Of a DNA stretch of 64,000 nucleotides, positions 10,684-21,541 are shown piece by piece. Both the position numbers and the translations under genes were made by a program. Numbering within the stretch: the first letter of the stretch is position 1; each line of letters begins with the position of its first letter. The DNA is from Allobosea sp. (GTDB lineage Bacteria > Pseudomonadota > Alphaproteobacteria > Rhizobiales > Kaistiaceae). Below the pieces are notes generated by a model. It searched no databases and was not told where the DNA came from. It saw nothing but the letters and a program-made list of their open reading frames with translations. The stretch is taken from the NCBI GenBank assembly GCA_017307955.1, contig JAFKFV010000007.1, positions 62,001 to 126,000 on the forward strand. Reading direction: 5' to 3'.

Positions 10684-11382
10684 TCAGGTATCCTCGCCGT
10701 AGAGGATGCCGGCCTTGAAGACGAAGCCGGCCAGCGCGGCGCCGACGAACGGCGCGACGATGAAGAGCCATAGTTGCGACAGCGCCTGACCGCCGGCGAA
10801 GAGCGCCGGGCCGATGCTGCGCGCCGGGTTGACCGAGACGCCGGTGACATTGATGCCGACGATGTGGATCATCACCAGCGTCAGGCCGATGGCGAGGCCG
10901 GCGAAATGGCCGAGCGCCAGCTTGTGCGTCACGCCGAGAATCACCACGACGAAAATGAAGGTCGCGACGATCTCGAAGATGAGCGCCGACAGGGTGTTGT
11001 ACTCCCCGAGATAGCCCGGTCCCCAGCCATTGGTACCCATGCCGCCGGTCCAGCCCGAGGCCTTGCCGGTCATGATGATGTAGAGCACCAGCGCGCCCAC
11101 GATGGCGCCGGCGACCTGTGCGATCACATAGGTGATGAAGTCGCCCGCGCTCATGCGCCCCGCGACGAGCGCGCCGAGGCTCACGGCCGGATTGACGTGG
11201 CAGCCCGAGATCGGGCCGATCGCATAGGCCATGGCGACGATCGCCAGGCCGAAGGCGAAGGCGATGCCGAGCACGCCGACTGTCGTGGCCCCGGCGATCG
11301 CCGGACCGGCGATGACCGCCGATCCGCAGCCGAAGAAGACGAGCGTAAAGGTGCCGAGAAACTCGGCCACTGCTTTCTTCAT
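10684..11382 (-). CDS. aqpZ: Aquaporin Z, water channel
   Basis: A 232-residue channel with six helices and two NPA half-helices, in HVNPAVSLG and SVNPARSIG. The selectivity filter follows E. coli AqpZ: Phe in AFGLAIV, His in MIHIVG, Thr in NVTG and Arg after the second NPA, which points to water rather than glycerol. The open frame extends further 5', but the ATG at 11382 gives the usual MKKAVAEFLGTFTLVFFGCG start and has a GGGGGA site upstream. Confidence 0.94.
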   Translation of the reverse strand: MKKAVAEFLGTFTLVFFGCGSAVIAGPAIAGATTVGVLGIAFAFGLAIVAMAYAIGPISGCHVNPAVSLGALVAGRMSAGDFITYVIAQVAGAIVGALVLYIIMTGKASGWTGGMGTNGWGPGYLGEYNTLSALIFEIVATFIFVVVILGVTHKLALGHFAGLAIGLTLVMIHIVGINVTGVSVNPARSIGPALFAGGQALSQLWLFIVAPFVGAALAGFVFKAGILYGEDT

Positions 11383-11487
11383 AATGATAGTCCCCCGATG
11401 GCAGCTTGAATCGCTGCCGGTCCGGAGAATAGCCGAGACCAGGGAACTGTTCAAAAGTGAACGGAGCGGCGTCCTTCGCCGCCGAAG

Positions 11488-12243
11488 TCAGTCGGCGCGC
11501 GCTTCCGCCAGCATGGCGCCCGCGCCGAGCGCGAAATAGGCCGTGTCCGCGCCGACGGCGATGAAATCGTAGCCCTGGGCCCGATAGAGCTTCGCCTGCG
11601 CGCCGGTGAGCGCGAAGATCCCGACCCGCTTGCCGAGCCGCTGCGCCGCCTCGCGCACCCGCGTTGCCGCCGCCTGGTTGTCGGCGCGCATCGGATCGAC
11701 GCTGGCCCCGTTCGCGAGCGCGATCGAGAGATCGGACGGACCGATGAAGACGGCGTCGAGGCCGGGCACCGCGAGGATGGCGTCGAGCGCATCGAGCGCC
11801 GCGACGGTCTCGATCATGGCGAAGACGACGGTCTCGCGATTGGCGGCGGCGAGATAGCTGGCCGCATCGGTCCGCTTCAGCTGGATGGCGCGCGTCGCCC
11901 CCCAGCTGCGTTCGCCGACCGGAGGATATTTGGTGGCCTCGACCAGCGCCTCGGCATCGGCGGGGGAATTGATCATCGGCGCGATGATCGCCGCGGCGCC
12001 CATGTCGAGCGCGCGGCTCGCCATGGCGACATCGCCGACCGGAACGCGCACCACGGCCGGCTTGCCGGCCATGACGACGCTGCCGATCGCGCGCATGACG
12101 CTGACCGGGTCATGCGCGCCATGCTGCATGTCGAGCGTGACGCTGTCGAAGCCGGCACGGGCCGCGCTCTCGGCCACGATGGCATCGGGCATCGTGACCC
12201 AGGCGGTCAGCGACGCACCGCCATCGAATGTGAGTGCCACCAT
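11488..12243 (-). CDS. HpcH/HpaI-type aldolase (2-keto-3-deoxy acid aldolase)
   Basis: A 251-residue class II pyruvate-dependent aldolase of the HpcH/HpaI family. Conserved blocks are FDSVTLDMQHGAHD, VRVPVGD, MGAAAIIAPMINSPADAEA, IETVAALDALDAI (metal-binding Glu) and GLDAVFIGPSDLSIALA (metal-binding Asp). Family members cleave 4-hydroxy-2-oxoheptanedioate or 2-keto-3-deoxy sugar acids to pyruvate and an aldehyde. No aromatic-degradation genes are nearby, so the substrate is open. GGAGG precedes the ATG. Confidence 0.9.
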   Translation of the reverse strand: MVALTFDGGASLTAWVTMPDAIVAESAARAGFDSVTLDMQHGAHDPVSVMRAIGSVVMAGKPAVVRVPVGDVAMASRALDMGAAAIIAPMINSPADAEALVEATKYPPVGERSWGATRAIQLKRTDAASYLAAANRETVVFAMIETVAALDALDAILAVPGLDAVFIGPSDLSIALANGASVDPMRADNQAAATRVREAAQRLGKRVGIFALTGAQAKLYRAQGYDFIAVGADTAYFALGAGAMLAEARAD

Positions 12244-12271
12244 GGACGGAGCCTCCGCCGGACGATCCGGC

Positions 12272-12595
12272 TCAGCCCGTCGTCCTGATCTCGGCGACCG
12301 ACTCGGCCATCAGTTCGTCCATGGTGCGACGGATCTGATGGTCGGACTGCGCGACGCCGGCTGCGTCGAAATCCGCGCGGATCTTGCGGAACACGTCCTC
12401 GTCGCCGGCTTCCTCGAAATCGGCCGCGACCACCTCGCTCACATAGGCGGCGGCGTCATCGCCGCTCTTGCCGAGCAGGCCGGCCGCCCAGATGCCGAGC
12501 TTCCTGTTTCGGCGCGCGGTCGCCTTGAAGCGCAGTTCCTCGTCATGAGCGAACTTGTTCTCGAAGGCGTCCTTGCGCTGGTCGAACGTCGTCAT
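12272..12595 (-). CDS. F1-ATPase inhibitor subunit zeta (DUF1476)
   Basis: A 107-residue all-helical protein starting MTTFDQRKDAFENKFAHDEEL, the conserved N-terminal inhibitory region of the alphaproteobacterial zeta subunit. This family blocks reverse rotation of F1Fo ATP synthase in Paracoccus; conservation of the inhibitory role in this organism is inferred. The longer in-frame extension (from 12715) does not match the family. It is divergent from purC, an arrangement I recall as common in Rhizobiales. Confidence 0.88.
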   Translation of the reverse strand: MTTFDQRKDAFENKFAHDEELRFKATARRNRKLGIWAAGLLGKSGDDAAAYVSEVVAADFEEAGDEDVFRKIRADFDAAGVAQSDHQIRRTMDELMAESVAEIRTTG

Positions 12596-12877
12596 CGGGT
12601 TCTCCGCTTGGTCGTCGTAGGCCTTTGCCATGTGCGGCCTTGCATATCGCGGAGGATACCCCAAATCAACGTCAACCCCTTGATCCATGCCAACGAGAGC
12701 CTGCCGGACCGGCAAAAGGGCCGCATGGATCGCTCATTGTGAATCCGGGAACGATCGGGTAGGTTCCAGCCGCTCGAACGGCTCGCCTGGAAGCCGTACG
12801 GCTGAGCTTCGCCGCGGCGAATCCCCTTATGATGGAACCCCGGCTATATGGATTTCCTCAAACCACGGTATGTGCCC

Positions 12878-13642
12878 ATGAATCGCCGTCGGCGCATCTA
12901 TGAGGGCAAGGGCAAGATCCTCTTCGAAGGACCTGAGCCCGGCACGCTGATTCAGTTCTTCAAGGACGACGCCACCGCCTTCAACAAGAAGAAGCACGAG
13001 GTCGTCGACGGGAAGGGCGTGCTCAACAACCGCATTTCCGAACACATCTTCACCCATCTCAACAAGATGGGCATCCCGACGCATTTCATCCGCCGCCTGA
13101 ACATGCGCGAGCAGCTGATCCGCGAAGTCGAGATCATTCCGCTCGAGATCGTCGTGCGCAACATCGCCGCCGGCTCGCTGGCGAAGCGCCTTGGCCTCGA
13201 GGAAGGCACGGTCCTGCCGCGCTCGATCATCGAGTTCTACTACAAGGCCGATCAGCTCGACGATCCGATGGTCTCGGAAGAGCACATCACCGCCTTCGGC
13301 TGGGCGACGCCGCAGGAAATCGACGACATCATGGCGCTCGCCATCCGCGTCAACGACTTCCTCTCCGGCCTCTTCCTCGGCGCCGGCATCCAGCTCGTCG
13401 ATTTCAAGATCGAGTGCGGTCGCCTCTGGGAAGGCGACATGATGCGGATCGTCGTCGCCGACGAGATCTCGCCCGATTCGTGCCGCCTGTGGGACGTGCA
13501 GACCCAGAACAAGCTGGACAAGGACCGCTTCCGCCGCGATATGGGCGGTCTCGTCGAAGCCTATCAGGAAGTCGCGCGCCGTCTCGGCATCCTGATCGAG
13601 CCTGAGCGCCCGTCCGGCGGTGGTCCGGTTCTGGTGCAGTAA
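12878..13642 (+). CDS. purC: Phosphoribosylaminoimidazole-succinocarboxamide synthase (SAICAR synthetase)
   Basis: Ligates aspartate to CAIR in purine synthesis, 254 residues, the usual rhizobial length. Diagnostic blocks are [46 protein letters not shown] and [10 protein letters not shown], followed by [12 protein letters not shown]. An in-frame ATG at 12848 would add ten residues not seen in relatives. This is the first gene of the purC-purS-(small gene)-purQ run. Confidence 0.96.
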   Translation: MNRRRRIYEGKGKILFEGPEPGTLIQFFKDDATAFNKKKHEVVDGKGVLNNRISEHIFTHLNKMGIPTHFIRRLNMREQLIREVEIIPLEIVVRNIAAGSLAKRLGLEEGTVLPRSIIEFYYKADQLDDPMVSEEHITAFGWATPQEIDDIMALAIRVNDFLSGLFLGAGIQLVDFKIECGRLWEGDMMRIVVADEISPDSCRLWDVQTQNKLDKDRFRRDMGGLVEAYQEVARRLGILIEPERPSGGGPVLVQ

Positions 13643-13652
13643 GCCAACTTCG

Positions 13653-13680
13653 ACGGCCGCCTCCGGGCGGCCGTTGTCAT
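13653..13680 (+). terminator. Hairpin after purC, possible partial terminator
   Basis: A perfect 9-bp stem (ACGGCCGCC / GGCGGCCGT) with a four-base loop and a poor T-tract (TGTCATTT). It lies between purC and purS and may partially terminate or stabilise the upstream message. Confidence 0.5.
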
Positions 13681-13708
13681 TTGATGTCGCAGCGCAACCG
13701 GAGATGAC

Positions 13709-13951
13709 ATGAAGGCCCGCGTCACCGTAACCTTGAAGAACGGCGTCCTCGATCCGCAAGGCAAGGCCATCGAAGGCGCGCTCGGCTCGCTGGGCTTTTC
13801 CGGCGTCAGCGGCGTGCGCCAGGGCAAGGTGTTCGACATCGAGCTCGCCGCGACCGACGCCGAGGCGGCAAAGACCGAGCTCGAGGCCATGGCCGCCAAG
13901 CTGCTCGCCAACACGGTGATCGAGAATTATCGCGTGGAGATTGTCGGCTAG
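13709..13951 (+). CDS. purS: FGAM synthase subunit PurS
   Basis: An 80-residue subunit of the three-part formylglycinamidine ribonucleotide synthase (PurSQL). PurS dimers help channel ammonia from PurQ to PurL. The sequence shows the family start KARVTVTLKNGVLDPQGKAIEGAL and the C-terminal LANTVIENYRVEIV. The presence of PurS fits the small-PurL type of enzyme encoded downstream. Confidence 0.95.
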   Translation: MKARVTVTLKNGVLDPQGKAIEGALGSLGFSGVSGVRQGKVFDIELAATDAEAAKTELEAMAAKLLANTVIENYRVEIVG

Positions 13952-14021
13952 CGTCCGAGAAGTCTGGAAGCAGGCTCGATCGCGAGACTTTGAGCCCTGA
14001 CCGGGTGCGAGGCTTTCCTCA

Positions 14022-14252
14022 ATGACCGAAGTGACCCGAGATATGGTGGTCGCTCTTTTGAGAGAGATCGCCGGCCGAACTTCCGATCTGGACGAGCGCG
14101 TCGGCTCGGTTCTCACCGATCTCCGCGGCCTCAATGCGGATCTGGCCCGGATGCGGGACGACTTCGCCAACATCGCATGCATCCTGAGCGATCAGGACAG
14201 AAGCCTCGAGCGGATCGCCGATCGCCTCGATGCCAATGGAGCACAAGTATGA
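14022..14252 (+). CDS. Small helical coiled-coil protein coupled to purQ, unknown function
   Basis: A 76-residue protein predicted to be almost entirely helical, with heptad-like spacing of Leu/Ile/Val ([23 protein letters not shown] and [12 protein letters not shown]). Its stop overlaps the purQ start as ATGA, so purQ translation may be coupled to it. It sits 70 bases after purS. It resembles a loose group of small alphaproteobacterial proteins ending in a RLDRIERRL-type helix whose function I do not know. It is not a known FGAM synthase subunit. Confidence 0.65.
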   Translation: MTEVTRDMVVALLREIAGRTSDLDERVGSVLTDLRGLNADLARMRDDFANIACILSDQDRSLERIADRLDANGAQV

Positions 14253-14911
14253 AATCCGCCGTCGTCGTCTTCCCCGGGTCCAATCGCGAGCGCGACATAA
14301 TCGCGGCGCTGGAGACAATCGGCGGCGCGAAGCCGGCCGTCGTCTGGCATGCGGAGACCGACCTGCCGAAGGTCGATCTCATCGTCGTGCCCGGCGGCTT
14401 CTCCTATGGCGACTATCTTCGCTCCGGCGCCATCGCGGCCCGCGCGCCCATCATGGCGGCGATCGCCCGCGAGGCGGAGCGCGGCGTCGCCGTGCTCGGC
14501 GTCTGCAACGGCTTCCAGATCCTCTGCGAGGCAGGCCTGCTGCCGGGCGTCCTGATGCGCAATGCCGGGCTCAAATTCATCTGCCGCGAGGTCGAGCTGC
14601 GCGTCGAGACGACCGCCTCGCAGTTCACGAGCGGCTATACGAAGGGCCAGGTGATCCGGAGCCCGGTGGCGCATGGCGACGGCAACTATCGCGCCGACGA
14701 TGAAACGCTGAAGCGGCTGCAGGACGAGGACCGGATCGCCTTCCGCTATGTCGGCAATCCGAACGGCTCCATCGACGACATCGCCGGCATCCTCTCCGAG
14801 AAGCGCAACATCCTCGGCATGATGCCCCATCCGGAAAATCTCATCGAGCCGCTGAACGGCGGCACCGACGGCCGCCCGCTCTTCGAAAGCGCGCTGCGCG
14901 CCGTCGCCTGA
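14249..14911 (+). CDS. purQ: FGAM synthase glutaminase subunit PurQ
   Basis: Class I glutamine amidotransferase of 220 residues that supplies ammonia to PurL. The nucleophile is C86 in [11 protein letters not shown], and the His-Glu pair is in [11 protein letters not shown]. The N-terminus [15 protein letters not shown] and the [15 protein letters not shown] oxyanion region are typical. The start overlaps the preceding small gene by four bases; the frame is open further 5' but without family similarity. It ends four bases before a convergent VOC gene. Confidence 0.96.
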   Translation: MKSAVVVFPGSNRERDIIAALETIGGAKPAVVWHAETDLPKVDLIVVPGGFSYGDYLRSGAIAARAPIMAAIAREAERGVAVLGVCNGFQILCEAGLLPGVLMRNAGLKFICREVELRVETTASQFTSGYTKGQVIRSPVAHGDGNYRADDETLKRLQDEDRIAFRYVGNPNGSIDDIAGILSEKRNILGMMPHPENLIEPLNGGTDGRPLFESALRAVA

Positions 14912-14914
14912 GCG

Positions 14915-15310
14915 TCAGACCGTTACGGGATAATCGGCGAGTTCGGGCAGCATGGCCTCGATGACGAAGCCGACCAGCGCCTCGGGGATGTCGAGATAGA
15001 ATTCGCGGTTCGAGTAGGCGCCGACGCTCGAAGCGACCCCGCGGCCGGCGAGCCAGTCACGGAGCGTCTCGAGATCGGCGCGCGGCGTCTCGGACAGGAA
15101 CGAGACCTGCCCGCGGGCACGGTCGCCATCATCGGGGCGCGGCTCGGCGACGCGGGAGAATTGCAGGTCGATATTCGCGCCGCGTTGCCTGAGCCAGATC
15201 GCCCGCTCGGTGCGCCGCAATTCGGTGAAGCCGAGCCGCTCGGTGAAGAGCGCCACGACGATCTCGAAGCGATCGGCAGCGACGCGGTGGGCGACATGGT
15301 TGAAGCGCAT
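14915..15310 (-). CDS. VOC/glyoxalase-superfamily protein
   Basis: A 131-residue protein starting [22 protein letters not shown], with the beta-alpha-beta pattern of a vicinal oxygen chelate domain ([21 protein letters not shown]) and a second half with [18 protein letters not shown]. Metal ligands are not clear beyond an N-terminal His. It lies on the opposite strand between purQ and purL, back-to-back with purL across 137 bases. The substrate is unknown. Confidence 0.6.
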   Translation of the reverse strand: MRFNHVAHRVAADRFEIVVALFTERLGFTELRRTERAIWLRQRGANIDLQFSRVAEPRPDDGDRARGQVSFLSETPRADLETLRDWLAGRGVASSVGAYSNREFYLDIPEALVGFVIEAMLPELADYPVTV

Positions 15311-15447
15311 GCGAGCTCGGTCCCTCGGCTGTGTTCCCTCCGGACCATCGCCGATTCCGCCGCGCCGCGCAGCATTTTCGCCGGCGCCATTTACATGCGC
15401 GCGCCGCCGCACTATCCGACGCTGACGCCCTTGAAGCGAGGTTTTCC

Positions 15448-17661
<2,214 letters not shown>

Positions 17662-17702
17662 TCGGCCCACCGTGACGCGACGGCAACCGGCGGGGACTGA
17701 CC

Positions 17703-17936
17703 ATGGCGATGGATGCGCGCGAAATCGAAGGCCTGATCAAGGCGGCGCTGCCTGATGCGCGGATCGTGATCCGTGATCTCGCGGGCGATGGCGATCACTA
17801 TGCGGCCGAGGTCGTGTCGGAGAGCTTCCGCGGCAAGAACCGCGTGCAGCAGCACCAGATGGTCTATGCGGCGCTCAAGGGAAACATGGGCGGCGCACTG
17901 CATGCGCTGGCGCTGCAAACGAGCGCGCCGGAATGA
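17703..17936 (+). CDS. bolA: BolA family protein
   Basis: A 77-residue BolA of the short BolA2/IbaG-like type, with DIxxxIKAALPDA-type start, the FRGKNRVQQHQMVYAAL helix carrying the conserved His (a cluster ligand with glutaredoxin partners), and a GGALHALALQT end. BolA-GrxD complexes bind a 2Fe-2S cluster and act in iron homeostasis. In this order bolA normally precedes grxD directly; here another gene intervenes and overlaps the bolA stop. Confidence 0.93.
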   Translation: MAMDAREIEGLIKAALPDARIVIRDLAGDGDHYAAEVVSESFRGKNRVQQHQMVYAALKGNMGGALHALALQTSAPE

Positions 17937-18244
17937 GCGCAACAGTCGCTAAGCGCTTCGACGATGCCATGCTGCAGATTTACAAGCGGGCAGTCTCAGA
18001 GCTTGGCTACAAACCGACGATATTTCTACAGATGTTGAATGCGGACGGGGGCGTATTAACGGCCAAGAAGCTGATTAATTCGCCCAGACCATCGGATGGC
18101 TACACTCGACTTTACGAAGAAGGTCGCCTCGACCTGACTGTCGAAGCTGTTGTTATAGATAACCCCATTTGGCATGAACTGTTTACTGAGGACGAACTGA
18201 CTAAGGCGCGAGCGAGGCTTAAGCAGTATCGTTATAGTTTGTGA
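17933..18244 (+). CDS. Conserved-type protein of unknown function inserted between bolA and grxD
   Basis: A 103-residue soluble protein. Its start overlaps the bolA stop (ATGA). The region YKPTIFLQMLNADGGVLTAK, then SDGYTRLYEEGRLDLTVEAV and WHELFTEDELTKARARL, matches a pattern I recall from scattered uncharacterised bacterial proteins (FLQM-GG-A-L, then SDGYT-W/YE-GRLDLTVE, then LFT-EEL-AR). Codon use is clearly AT-richer than the neighbours (ATTTCTACAG, TATAGATAAC, TATAGTTTG), suggesting recent acquisition. Function is unknown, and the link to BolA or glutaredoxin is only positional. Confidence 0.72.
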   Translation: MSATVAKRFDDAMLQIYKRAVSELGYKPTIFLQMLNADGGVLTAKKLINSPRPSDGYTRLYEEGRLDLTVEAVVIDNPIWHELFTEDELTKARARLKQYRYSL

Positions 18245-18276
18245 GCCTACGCTAGTCCGAAAGACACGAGGAAGAA

Positions 18277-18612
18277 ATGTCCGATATCCAGACCCTCATC
18301 GACAATGAAGTGAAGTCCAACGACGTCGTGCTGTTCATGAAGGGCACGCCGGCCTTTCCGCAGTGCGGCTTTTCGGGCCAGGTCGTGCAGATCCTCGATT
18401 ACCTCGGCGTCGACTACAAGGGCATCAACGTGCTCGCCGATGCGGACATCCGCCAGGGCATCAAGGACTATTCCAACTGGCCGACCATCCCGCAGCTCTA
18501 TGTGAAGGGCGAGTTCGTCGGCGGCTGCGACATCGTGCGCGAGATGTTCCAGGCCGGCGAGATTCAGGCCTATCTGACCGAGAAGGGCATCGCGGTCGCG
18601 CAGTCGGCCTGA
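18277..18612 (+). CDS. grxD: Monothiol glutaredoxin GrxD (Grx4 family)
   Basis: A 111-residue CGFS-type glutaredoxin that carries 2Fe-2S clusters, often with BolA. The active Cys is C30 in [14 protein letters not shown]. The glutathione site follows as [20 protein letters not shown], with a second cysteine in the GGCD motif. It has the start typical of the family ([23 protein letters not shown]). A strong terminator follows, closing the purL-bolA-grxD unit. Confidence 0.96.
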   Translation: MSDIQTLIDNEVKSNDVVLFMKGTPAFPQCGFSGQVVQILDYLGVDYKGINVLADADIRQGIKDYSNWPTIPQLYVKGEFVGGCDIVREMFQAGEIQAYLTEKGIAVAQSA

Positions 18613-18640
18613 GCCCGTCGAACCAGCCTACACTGCAAAG

Positions 18641-18672
18641 GAGCCGCGGCCTGCCGCGGCTCTTTCGTTTTT
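18641..18672 (+). terminator. Rho-independent terminator after grxD
   Basis: A perfect 10-bp inverted repeat (GAGCCGCGGC / GCCGCGGCTC) followed by TTTCGTTTTT, 29 bases after the grxD stop. Confidence 0.88.
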
Positions 18673-18814
18673 GGCACTCTTTTCCGTCCGGACAAGAATC
18701 CGGAACCGGAACGAGGGTCGGCCGTTCTCCCCGCAAGCAGGCGGCTAGAACGACCGACCTCGGCGCGCCCTTGGGAAGGCGCGGACCGGGGCGAAGAAAC
18801 CAAGGAGGTTTGCC

Positions 18815-19321
18815 ATGCTCAAAGCCATGAAGACCGTGGTTGCAACCGGCCTCTCGGCAGCGATGCTGATCGGCGGCGCCCTTGCCGGCGCATCGACGGC
18901 CAGCGCCCAGTCCTCGACCCGCAGCGTCGGCTCCTATGACGTGGCGCAGAACTGGAACAATGGCCGCCATCATCGCGGTCCCGGCTGGCGTGGCGGCCCG
19001 CCGCCGCGCGGTCCGGGCTGGCACCGTCCGCCGCCGCCTCGTTACGGCTATCGCCATCCAGGCTGGCGCGGACCGGGCTACTATTACCGCCCCGGCTATC
19101 AGGGCCGCTATTACTACAACAACTACAACGCCGCCCTCGCCGCGGGCGTCTTCGGCCTCGCGGCCGGCGCGATCGTCGGCGGGGCCGCCGCCAACGCGCA
19201 GAACAACAACAATACCAGCGCCTACATCGCCTATTGCTCGCAGCGTTATCGCTCGTTCAATCCTGCGACCGGCACCTATACCGGCTACGACGGCAAGCAG
19301 CATCGCTGCATCATGCAGTAG
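18815..19321 (+). CDS. BA14K-family exported protein
   Basis: A 168-residue protein with a signal peptide (residues 1-32, ending STASAQ). A Gly/Pro/Arg/His/Tyr-rich segment follows, then a hydrophobic stretch (ALAAGVFGLAAGAIVGGAAA) that could span or insert in a membrane. The C-terminal domain is the BA14K pattern (AYCSQRYRSFNPATGTYTGYDGKQHRC, split by shorter conserved blocks). BA14K proteins are cell-envelope or lectin-like antigens described in Brucella. The AAGGAGG ribosome site is near-perfect, so high expression is likely. Confidence 0.85.
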   Translation: MLKAMKTVVATGLSAAMLIGGALAGASTASAQSSTRSVGSYDVAQNWNNGRHHRGPGWRGGPPPRGPGWHRPPPPRYGYRHPGWRGPGYYYRPGYQGRYYYNNYNAALAAGVFGLAAGAIVGGAAANAQNNNNTSAYIAYCSQRYRSFNPATGTYTGYDGKQHRCIMQ

Positions 19322-19347
19322 CTGAATCAGGCTCACTAAACTCGAAG

Positions 19348-19378
19348 CGCCGCGACCCGCAAGGGCCGCGGCGTTTTC
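19348..19378. terminator. Terminator between convergent BA14K gene and ttcA
   Basis: A 7-bp GC stem (CGCCGCG / CGCGGCG) with a 12-base loop and a TTTT run on the + strand. It lies in the 60-base gap between two convergent genes. Confidence 0.7.
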
Positions 19379-19381
19379 GTG

Positions 19382-20251
19382 TCAGCGGCCGAGATCGAGG
19401 CCGGCGAAGTCGAACAGATCGCGATCGAGCAGATGCGAGGGATTGGCATTGCCGAGCGCCTTCAGCATCACGTCCTTGCGGCCGGGCGCCTTCCGCTCCC
19501 ATTCGGCGAGCATCGCCTTCACCTGATTGCGCTGCAGGCCTTCCTGCGAACCGCAGAGATCGCAGGGGATGATCGGGAATTCCATCAGCTGCGAGAAACG
19601 AGCGATGTCGTCCTCGGCGGCATAGGCGAGTGGGCGCAGCACGAAGAGGTCGCCCTCGTCGTTCACCAGCTTCGGCGGCATGGCGGCGAGCTTGCCGCCA
19701 TGGAAGAGGTTCATGAAGAAGGTCTCGAGAATGTCCTCGCGGTGATGGCCGAGCACCACCGCCTGGCAGCCCTCCTCGCGGGCGACGCGATAGAGATGGC
19801 CGCGACGAAGCCGCGAGCAGAGCGCGCAATAGGTCCGGCCGGCGGGCACCTTCGAGACGACGACGGAATAGGTGTCCTGTCGCTCGATGCGATAGGGCAT
19901 GCCGATGCCCTCGAGAAAGCGTGGCAGGACATCCTGCGGGAAGCCAGGCTGCGCCTGGTCGAGATTGCAGGCCAGGAGATCGACCGGCAGCAGCCCGCGC
20001 CATTTGAGATCGAGCAGCATCGCGAGCAGCGCATAGGAGTCCTTGCCGCCGGAAAGGCAGACCAGCCAGCGATCACCCGGCCGCACCATAGCGAAATCAT
20101 CGAGCGCCGCGCGGGTCTGGCGGATGAGCCGCTTGCGCAGCTTGGCGAAGGCGACGCTCTTCGGCGCCTCGCGGAACAGCGGATGCGCGCCGCCCGCCTC
20201 GTCCTCGTCGCCGTCGAGATCGATCGGCTCTGTCGTCATCGTGACGGTCAT
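19382..20251 (-). CDS. ttcA: tRNA 2-thiocytidine(32) synthetase TtcA
   Basis: A 289-residue PP-loop enzyme thiolating C32 of some tRNAs. The ATP-pyrophosphatase motif SGGKDS is at residues 67-72. The Fe-S cysteine pairs CALC (142/145) and CDLC (230/233) are those used by TtcA. The start at 20251 has GGAG about seven bases upstream; the longer frame adds an Arg-rich leader unlike the family. It converges on the BA14K gene. Confidence 0.9.
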   Translation of the reverse strand: MTVTMTTEPIDLDGDEDEAGGAHPLFREAPKSVAFAKLRKRLIRQTRAALDDFAMVRPGDRWLVCLSGGKDSYALLAMLLDLKWRGLLPVDLLACNLDQAQPGFPQDVLPRFLEGIGMPYRIERQDTYSVVVSKVPAGRTYCALCSRLRRGHLYRVAREEGCQAVVLGHHREDILETFFMNLFHGGKLAAMPPKLVNDEGDLFVLRPLAYAAEDDIARFSQLMEFPIIPCDLCGSQEGLQRNQVKAMLAEWERKAPGRKDVMLKALGNANPSHLLDRDLFDFAGLDLGR

Positions 20252-20451
20252 GGCGGACTCCGGGCATCGCGAGGGCTCATCGCGCCTTCTTGCCCGCTGC
20301 CGCGCCCCTGCGCAACCACGGCTGGGCCTGCCAAAGGCTGCCGGCCTTGCCCGGCCGTCCAAGTCCTTCTATCCTGAAGAGACCAGCGCCCGGCTGAGAT
20401 TACGCCGCGCTTGGATCGATACAAGTTTCCTGCATCGCCACGGAGCCTCCC

Positions 20452-21504
20452 ATGTTCACCTGCACCGGCTATGCCGCGCAGTCGGCCTCCTCGCCGCTCG
20501 CGTTCACCACCTTCGAGCGCCGCGATCCTGGTCCGAAGGATGTCGAGATCGAGATTCTCTATTGCGGTGTCTGCCATTCCGACCTGCACACCGCCCGCAA
20601 CGAATGGCACAACACCGTCTATCCGAACATTCCCGGCCATGAGGTCGTCGGCCGCGTCCGCCGCGTCGGCAGCGAGGTCACGAAGTTCAAGGAAGGCGAT
20701 CTCGCCGGCGTCGGCTGCCTCGTCGATTCCTGCCGCACCTGCGAGAACTGCGTCGAAGGGCTGCAGCAATATTGCATTCCCGGCGCGACGGGCACCTATA
20801 ACAGCCCCGACAAGTTTACCGGCAAGATGACCTATGGCGGCTATTCCAAGGCCATCGTCGTCGACGAGGACTTCACGCTCAAGATGCCGGCCAATCTCGA
20901 TCTGGCCGCTTCGGCGCCGCTGCTCTGCGCCGGCATCACCACCTATTCGCCGCTGCGCCACTGGAAGGTCGGCCCCGGCCAGACCGTCGGCGTCGTCGGC
21001 CTCGGCGGCCTCGGCCATATGGGTGTCAAGTTCGCGCGGGCCTTCGGCGCCCATGTCGTCCTCTTCACGACCTCGGAGAGCAAGCGCGCCGACGCCGAGC
21101 GGCTCGGCGCCCATGAGGTGGTGGTGACCCGCGATCCCGAGGCGATGAAGCCCTGGATCGGCAAGTTCCACTTCATCCTCGACTGCGTCTCGGCCGATCA
21201 CGACATCAACAGCTATCTCCAGCTGCTGAAGCGCGACGGCACGCTCTGCCTCGTCGGCGCGCCCGAGAACCCGCAGCCGATCGCGGCCTTCAGCCTGCTC
21301 GGCGGCCGGCACAGCTTCGCCGGCTCCGGCATCGGCGGCCTGCCCGAGACGCAGGAGATGCTCGATTTCTGCGCCGAGCACGGCATCACCTCGGACATCG
21401 AGATGATCGATATCGATGGCGTCAACGCGGCTTACGAGCGGATGCTGAAAAGCGACGTGAAGTATCGCTTCGTCATCGACATGGCGACCCTGCCGGCCGC
21501 CTGA
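20452..21504 (+). CDS. Zinc-dependent NAD(P) alcohol dehydrogenase (CAD/YahK type)
   Basis: A medium-chain dehydrogenase of 350 residues. Catalytic zinc ligands are in CGVCHSDLHTA and PGHEVVG, and the structural zinc cysteines are in CRTCENCVEGLQQYC. The nucleotide-binding fold has GLGGLGHMGVKFA. The closest families are cinnamyl alcohol dehydrogenases and E. coli YahK, which reduce a range of aldehydes with NADPH. No operon partner is evident, so it probably serves general aldehyde detoxification. Confidence 0.9.
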   Translation: MFTCTGYAAQSASSPLAFTTFERRDPGPKDVEIEILYCGVCHSDLHTARNEWHNTVYPNIPGHEVVGRVRRVGSEVTKFKEGDLAGVGCLVDSCRTCENCVEGLQQYCIPGATGTYNSPDKFTGKMTYGGYSKAIVVDEDFTLKMPANLDLAASAPLLCAGITTYSPLRHWKVGPGQTVGVVGLGGLGHMGVKFARAFGAHVVLFTTSESKRADAERLGAHEVVVTRDPEAMKPWIGKFHFILDCVSADHDINSYLQLLKRDGTLCLVGAPENPQPIAAFSLLGGRHSFAGSGIGGLPETQEMLDFCAEHGITSDIEMIDIDGVNAAYERMLKSDVKYRFVIDMATLPAA

Positions 21505-21515
21505 CCGTAAGCAGC

Positions 21516-21541
21516 GAGGCGGGCGCCCTGGCGTCTGCCTC
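21516..21541. terminator. Hairpin between convergent alcohol dehydrogenase and DMT transporter genes
   Basis: A 12-bp imperfect stem with G-T wobbles in the 35-base convergent gap, overlapping the stop of the reverse-strand gene. No clear T-tract is present. Confidence 0.35.
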
